Of a stretch of 7,930 nt of DNA, positions 6,093 to 7,930 are shown piece after piece. The notes under the pieces were generated by a model. It made no database searches, had not been told where the DNA came from, and was given only the letters and a program-made list of their open reading frames with translations. The stretch's first letter is position 1; the number at the start of each line of letters is the position of its first letter. The DNA comes from Candidatus Izemoplasma sp. GTDB lineage: Bacteria; Bacillota_I; Bacilli_A; Izemoplasmatales; Izemoplasmataceae. Made by a program: the position numbers and the translations under genes. The stretch covers positions 1-7,930 of the forward strand of contig SKIY01000072.1 of assembly GCA_007116205.1 (NCBI GenBank), read 5' to 3'.

Positions 6093-6881
6093 ATGAACAC
6101 AAAAACGTATTTATCATGGTTTATTGTTTTAGGGATTATTGCTTTACCTACTGCTATTTTTATTGTGTATTTATGGCAATTAATGCTCAATGTTGATGTG
6201 AGTTTAGACATTGGGCGATTAGCATTTCTAAGAACGGTCGTTTTTAATACGCTTTTGTCATTGATTTTGATTGGGATATTGGGTTTGATATTACTGAATG
6301 ATGAGTATAAAGTGATGATTGTTAAAGAAAAGGTTCAATTGTTCGTGACAGTTACGGTGGTGCTAGGGTTTAATTTTATTTTACTTTTCGGAGGGAATTT
6401 TGTATCAATGAAATTGGCTCCGAATACATTGGTTGAATGTGTATATTGGCCAAGTATATCTGCAAATTTAGATAGTTCCTTGGGAGAGGGTTTCACGATT
6501 GAAGTTTTTGATATAGTCTATGTTAATGAACAAGTTGATTATCAAGCATACAATGTCTTTAACTTAAAAGCGCCGCACGAGACGAATGTTCAAATATATG
6601 ATGTTAGCCGTTTACATCCATTTGAATCATCATTAAACTATGAACGCGCACGCATTACCGAAAGACATCAACATGCAAAAAATTATAACTGTCAAGCTTT
6701 AGATGCGAATCAATCGCTTGAGAATGCTGTTTACATTGTCCAAGGTAATGTGAATGGTGATGAACTTTCAATTTACGCTGTAAGAATTATACCGGGTTAT
6801 AATATTGATCTTCCACTCAGTGAACAATCAGAGACGGTTAAAAACTTACTCGAAAACATTACTAGAACAACTATCGATTGA
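6093..6881 (+). CDS. Unknown three-helix membrane protein with extracytoplasmic domain
   Basis: I do not recognise a family for this 262-residue protein. Three hydrophobic segments are visible at about 8-31, 46-68 and 82-104. The loop between the second and third (NDEYKVMIVKEKVQ) is basic and so probably cytoplasmic, while the first loop is acidic. That places the N terminus inside and the C-terminal 155 residues outside the membrane. The outer domain is soluble in composition, looks strand-rich, and has just two cysteines (C116 and C200), which could form a disulfide. The gene follows the Rieske gene by 51 bp with no terminator between and is followed directly by a strong terminator, so it is probably the last gene of the unit. 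TGA is its stop codon. A role as a membrane anchor, sensor or assembly factor is possible; none is shown by the sequence. Confidence 0.83.
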   Translation: MNTKTYLSWFIVLGIIALPTAIFIVYLWQLMLNVDVSLDIGRLAFLRTVVFNTLLSLILIGILGLILLNDEYKVMIVKEKVQLFVTVTVVLGFNFILLFGGNFVSMKLAPNTLVECVYWPSISANLDSSLGEGFTIEVFDIVYVNEQVDYQAYNVFNLKAPHETNVQIYDVSRLHPFESSLNYERARITERHQHAKNYNCQALDANQSLENAVYIVQGNVNGDELSIYAVRIIPGYNIDLPLSEQSETVKNLLENITRTTID

Positions 6882-6893
6882 TTTTACTATAAC

Positions 6894-6923
6894 AAGCGCC
6901 GCACACTGTCGTGCGGCGTTTTT
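6894..6923 (+). terminator. Strong intrinsic terminator
   Basis: CGCCGCAC (6897-6904) pairs perfectly with GTGCGGCG (6911-6918) around a six-base loop. One G-U and two A-U pairs extend the stem, and a run of five T (6919-6923) follows. It starts 12 bp after the stop codon of the three-helix protein gene and ends the Rieske cluster. Confidence 0.93.
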
Positions 6924-6959
6924 AATAGTATTCTGTTAACACAGATAGAGCGTTTAGGA

Positions 6960-6987
6960 TTGGCTAGAGTTAGTTATACTATACAAT
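6960..6987 (+). promoter_or_regulatory. Possible upstream promoter
   Basis: TTGGCT (6960-6965) and TACAAT (6982-6987) are 16 bp apart. A start near 6994 would give either a leader of about 275 nt for proV or, if it stops at the hairpin ending at 7237, an RNA of about 240 nt. Confidence 0.35.
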
Positions 6988-7163
6988 CTGTTTACTAATA
7001 GAAATTATTAAAATAAAGCCTTAAAGAAAACGTTTTTACGTAATGATACAGTAGTTAAGCGCATTGGGAAAACTGTTTTTTATATCGTGATTATAGTGCT
7101 TATATGACCGCTATATAGGCGTTTAAAGATGTATTGCGGTATTTTTCATAAAGAAGTTGAAAA

Positions 7164-7192
7164 TTTGCATTATTCTTTAAATATGGTATTAT
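7164..7192 (+). promoter_or_regulatory. Likely proV promoter
   Basis: TATTAT (7187-7192) is preceded by TGG, forming an extended -10 box; TTTGCA (7164-7169) lies 17 bp upstream as a weak -35 box. Transcription would begin about 7199, directly before the terminator-like hairpin. Confidence 0.45.
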
Positions 7193-7201
7193 TACTAGAG
7201 C

Positions 7202-7237
7202 TGGTAAAATTCATTGTTGAATGTTACCATTTTTTTT
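7202..7237 (+). terminator. Terminator-like hairpin in the proV leader (possible attenuator)
   Basis: TGGTAA (7202-7207) pairs with TTACCA (7224-7229), and inside, across one A/G mismatch, ATTCA (7209-7213) pairs with TGAAT (7218-7222) around the loop TTGT. Eight T (7230-7237) follow at once. The stem is A+T-rich, so moderate in strength. Only 20 bp separate the T run from the proV Shine-Dalgarno sequence, too little for a promoter, so proV transcripts should have to read through it. Confidence 0.7.
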
Positions 7238-7268
7238 ATGTTCAAAAAGATAATTATGGAGGTACAAC

Positions 7269-7930
7269 ATGAGTCACTTAGAAATTAAAAACCTTTATAA
7301 AATCTTTGGTAAAACTTCAGAGAAATCTTTACGATTGAGCCAAAATGGGCTTTCTAAAGAAGAGATTTTGAAAGAAACCGGAGACACAGTAGGTGTAAAC
7401 AATGTTTCGTTTAGTGTAGAACAAGGGGAAACGTTTGTTGTTATGGGATTATCAGGGAGTGGTAAATCAACTTTGATTCGCTGTTTAAACCGCTTAAATG
7501 AACCTACGAGTGGCGAGATTTTATTAGAGGGAAAAGACATTGCAAAAGCTACAAAAAACGAGTTAAGAGAAATTCGACGTAAACATATGGGAATGGTTTT
7601 TCAAAATTTTGGATTATTTCCACATAAAACGATTATTCAAAATGTTGATTATGGTTTAGAAATTCAAGGTGTCAATATAAACGAACGTCGAGAAAAAGCA
7701 AGAGAAGTCATTGAACTGGTTGGGTTAAAGGGATATGAAGATATGTATCCTAAAGAACTAAGTGGTGGTATGCAGCAACGTGTTGGACTTGCAAGAGCCC
7801 TTGTGCTTGATCCTAAGATTTTATTAATGGATGAAGCTTTTAGTGCATTAGACCCACTTATTAAGAAGAATATGCAAGATGAACTCATAGCCCTTCAAGA
7901 AAAAATGCAGAAAACCATTGTTTTTATTAC
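7269..7930 (+). CDS. proV: Glycine betaine/proline ABC transporter ATP-binding protein, 3' part missing
   Basis: This is the cytoplasmic ATPase of an osmoprotectant importer of the ProV/OpuAA/GbuA type, which powers uptake of glycine betaine or proline during osmotic stress. The visible 220 residues contain the ProV-type N-terminal insertion (about 15-42, ending in KETGDTVGVNN), Walker A GLSGSGKST (60-68), the Q-loop VFQNFGLFPHKT with Q112, the ABC signature LSGGMQQR (164-171) and Walker B with D-loop LLMDEAFSALDP (185-196, catalytic E189). The H-loop and any C-terminal CBS domains lie beyond the edge. The start is fixed by GGAGGT (7258-7263) five bases before the ATG. The permease and binding-protein genes are expected downstream but not seen. 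The hairpin at 7202-7237 suggests control by attenuation. Confidence 0.95.
   Translation, partial: MSHLEIKNLYKIFGKTSEKSLRLSQNGLSKEEILKETGDTVGVNNVSFSVEQGETFVVMGLSGSGKSTLIRCLNRLNEPTSGEILLEGKDIAKATKNELREIRRKHMGMVFQNFGLFPHKTIIQNVDYGLEIQGVNINERREKAREVIELVGLKGYEDMYPKELSGGMQQRVGLARALVLDPKILLMDEAFSALDPLIKKNMQDELIALQEKMQKTIVFI

Larger units (their letters stand above)
6882..7268. other. Non-coding region before proV
   Basis: These 387 bp contain no convincing gene. From left to right they hold the cluster terminator, a TGTTAACA palindrome (6934-6941), a promoter-like pair at 6960-6987, two adjoining palindromes AAAACGTTTT and TTACGTAA (7027-7043), a short ACAGT/ACTGT stem before six T (7048-7081), a proV promoter candidate and a terminator-like hairpin at 7202-7237. 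No known riboswitch pattern was recognised. Confidence 0.5.

Noticed and set aside
6026..6211. 61-residue open frame on the minus strand
   Set aside because: It is antisense to the end of the Rieske gene and the start of the three-helix protein gene, both well supported by ribosome binding sites.
6924..7268. A c-di-AMP (ydaO-type) riboswitch ahead of the osmolyte transporter gene
   Set aside because: This class sometimes controls osmolyte and potassium transporters, but its G-rich conserved core is not seen in this A+T-rich leader.
7238..7288. 16-residue leader-peptide frame overlapping the proV start
   Set aside because: Its ATG follows directly on the T run and has no Shine-Dalgarno sequence; it overlaps the proV ribosome binding site only by chance.
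7295..7540. 81-residue open frame on the minus strand
   Set aside because: It is antisense to the Walker A half of the ProV-type ATPase, whose motifs fix the plus strand as coding.
7664..7888. 74-residue open frame on the minus strand
   Set aside because: It is antisense to the signature and Walker B part of the ProV-type ATPase.
1..7930. CRISPR arrays, insertion sequences, tRNA or rRNA genes
   Set aside because: No regularly spaced repeats, transposase motifs, terminal inverted repeats with target duplications, or tRNA/rRNA-like sequences were seen.

Overview
The window is 7.9 kb of A+T-rich DNA (by eye about one third G+C) from a low-GC Gram-positive-type bacterium. Support comes from strong Shine-Dalgarno sequences of the GGAGG type, many hairpin-plus-T-tract terminators, and Firmicute-style PepO and OpuAA/ProV proteins. 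A Bacillota or Acholeplasma/Izemoplasma-like lineage would fit, but nothing here fixes the taxon. TGA ends the gene at 6093-6881 directly before a terminator, and Trp is encoded by TGG, so the standard bacterial code applies rather than the Mycoplasma code.

Left part (1-2222): the 3' two thirds of an aldo/keto reductase gene is followed by a short remnant that resembles the C-terminal end of an RCK/TrkA-type potassium-transport protein. The remnant runs into a bidirectional terminator. That terminator also ends a leftward gene for a divergent OppB/DppB-like permease (934-1899), which stands alone with no other transporter subunits. Its promoter has an extended -10 box, and a perfect 15-bp palindrome sits over the likely start of transcription.

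Middle part (2223-5190): a complete M13 metallopeptidase gene (pepO) is transcribed away from the permease. The two may be linked functionally through peptide uptake and degradation. pepO converges on a leftward gene for an unknown six-helix membrane protein across a second bidirectional terminator. That membrane gene and the next rightward cluster diverge from a 220-bp region holding promoters in both directions and two palindromes, one of which covers the Shine-Dalgarno sequence of the membrane gene.

Right part (5191-7930): a likely three-gene transcription unit encodes an unknown 145-residue soluble protein, a small Rieske [2Fe-2S] protein, and an unknown protein with three membrane helices and an extracytoplasmic domain. 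It closes with a strong terminator at 6894-6923. This cluster is the best candidate for an undescribed system, though its function cannot be read from sequence. After a 387-bp non-coding stretch comes the start of a ProV/OpuAA-type glycine betaine/proline ABC transporter ATPase gene, cut by the window edge. A terminator-like hairpin with a run of eight T lies in its leader, so close to the gene that no promoter fits between them. This suggests transcription attenuation.
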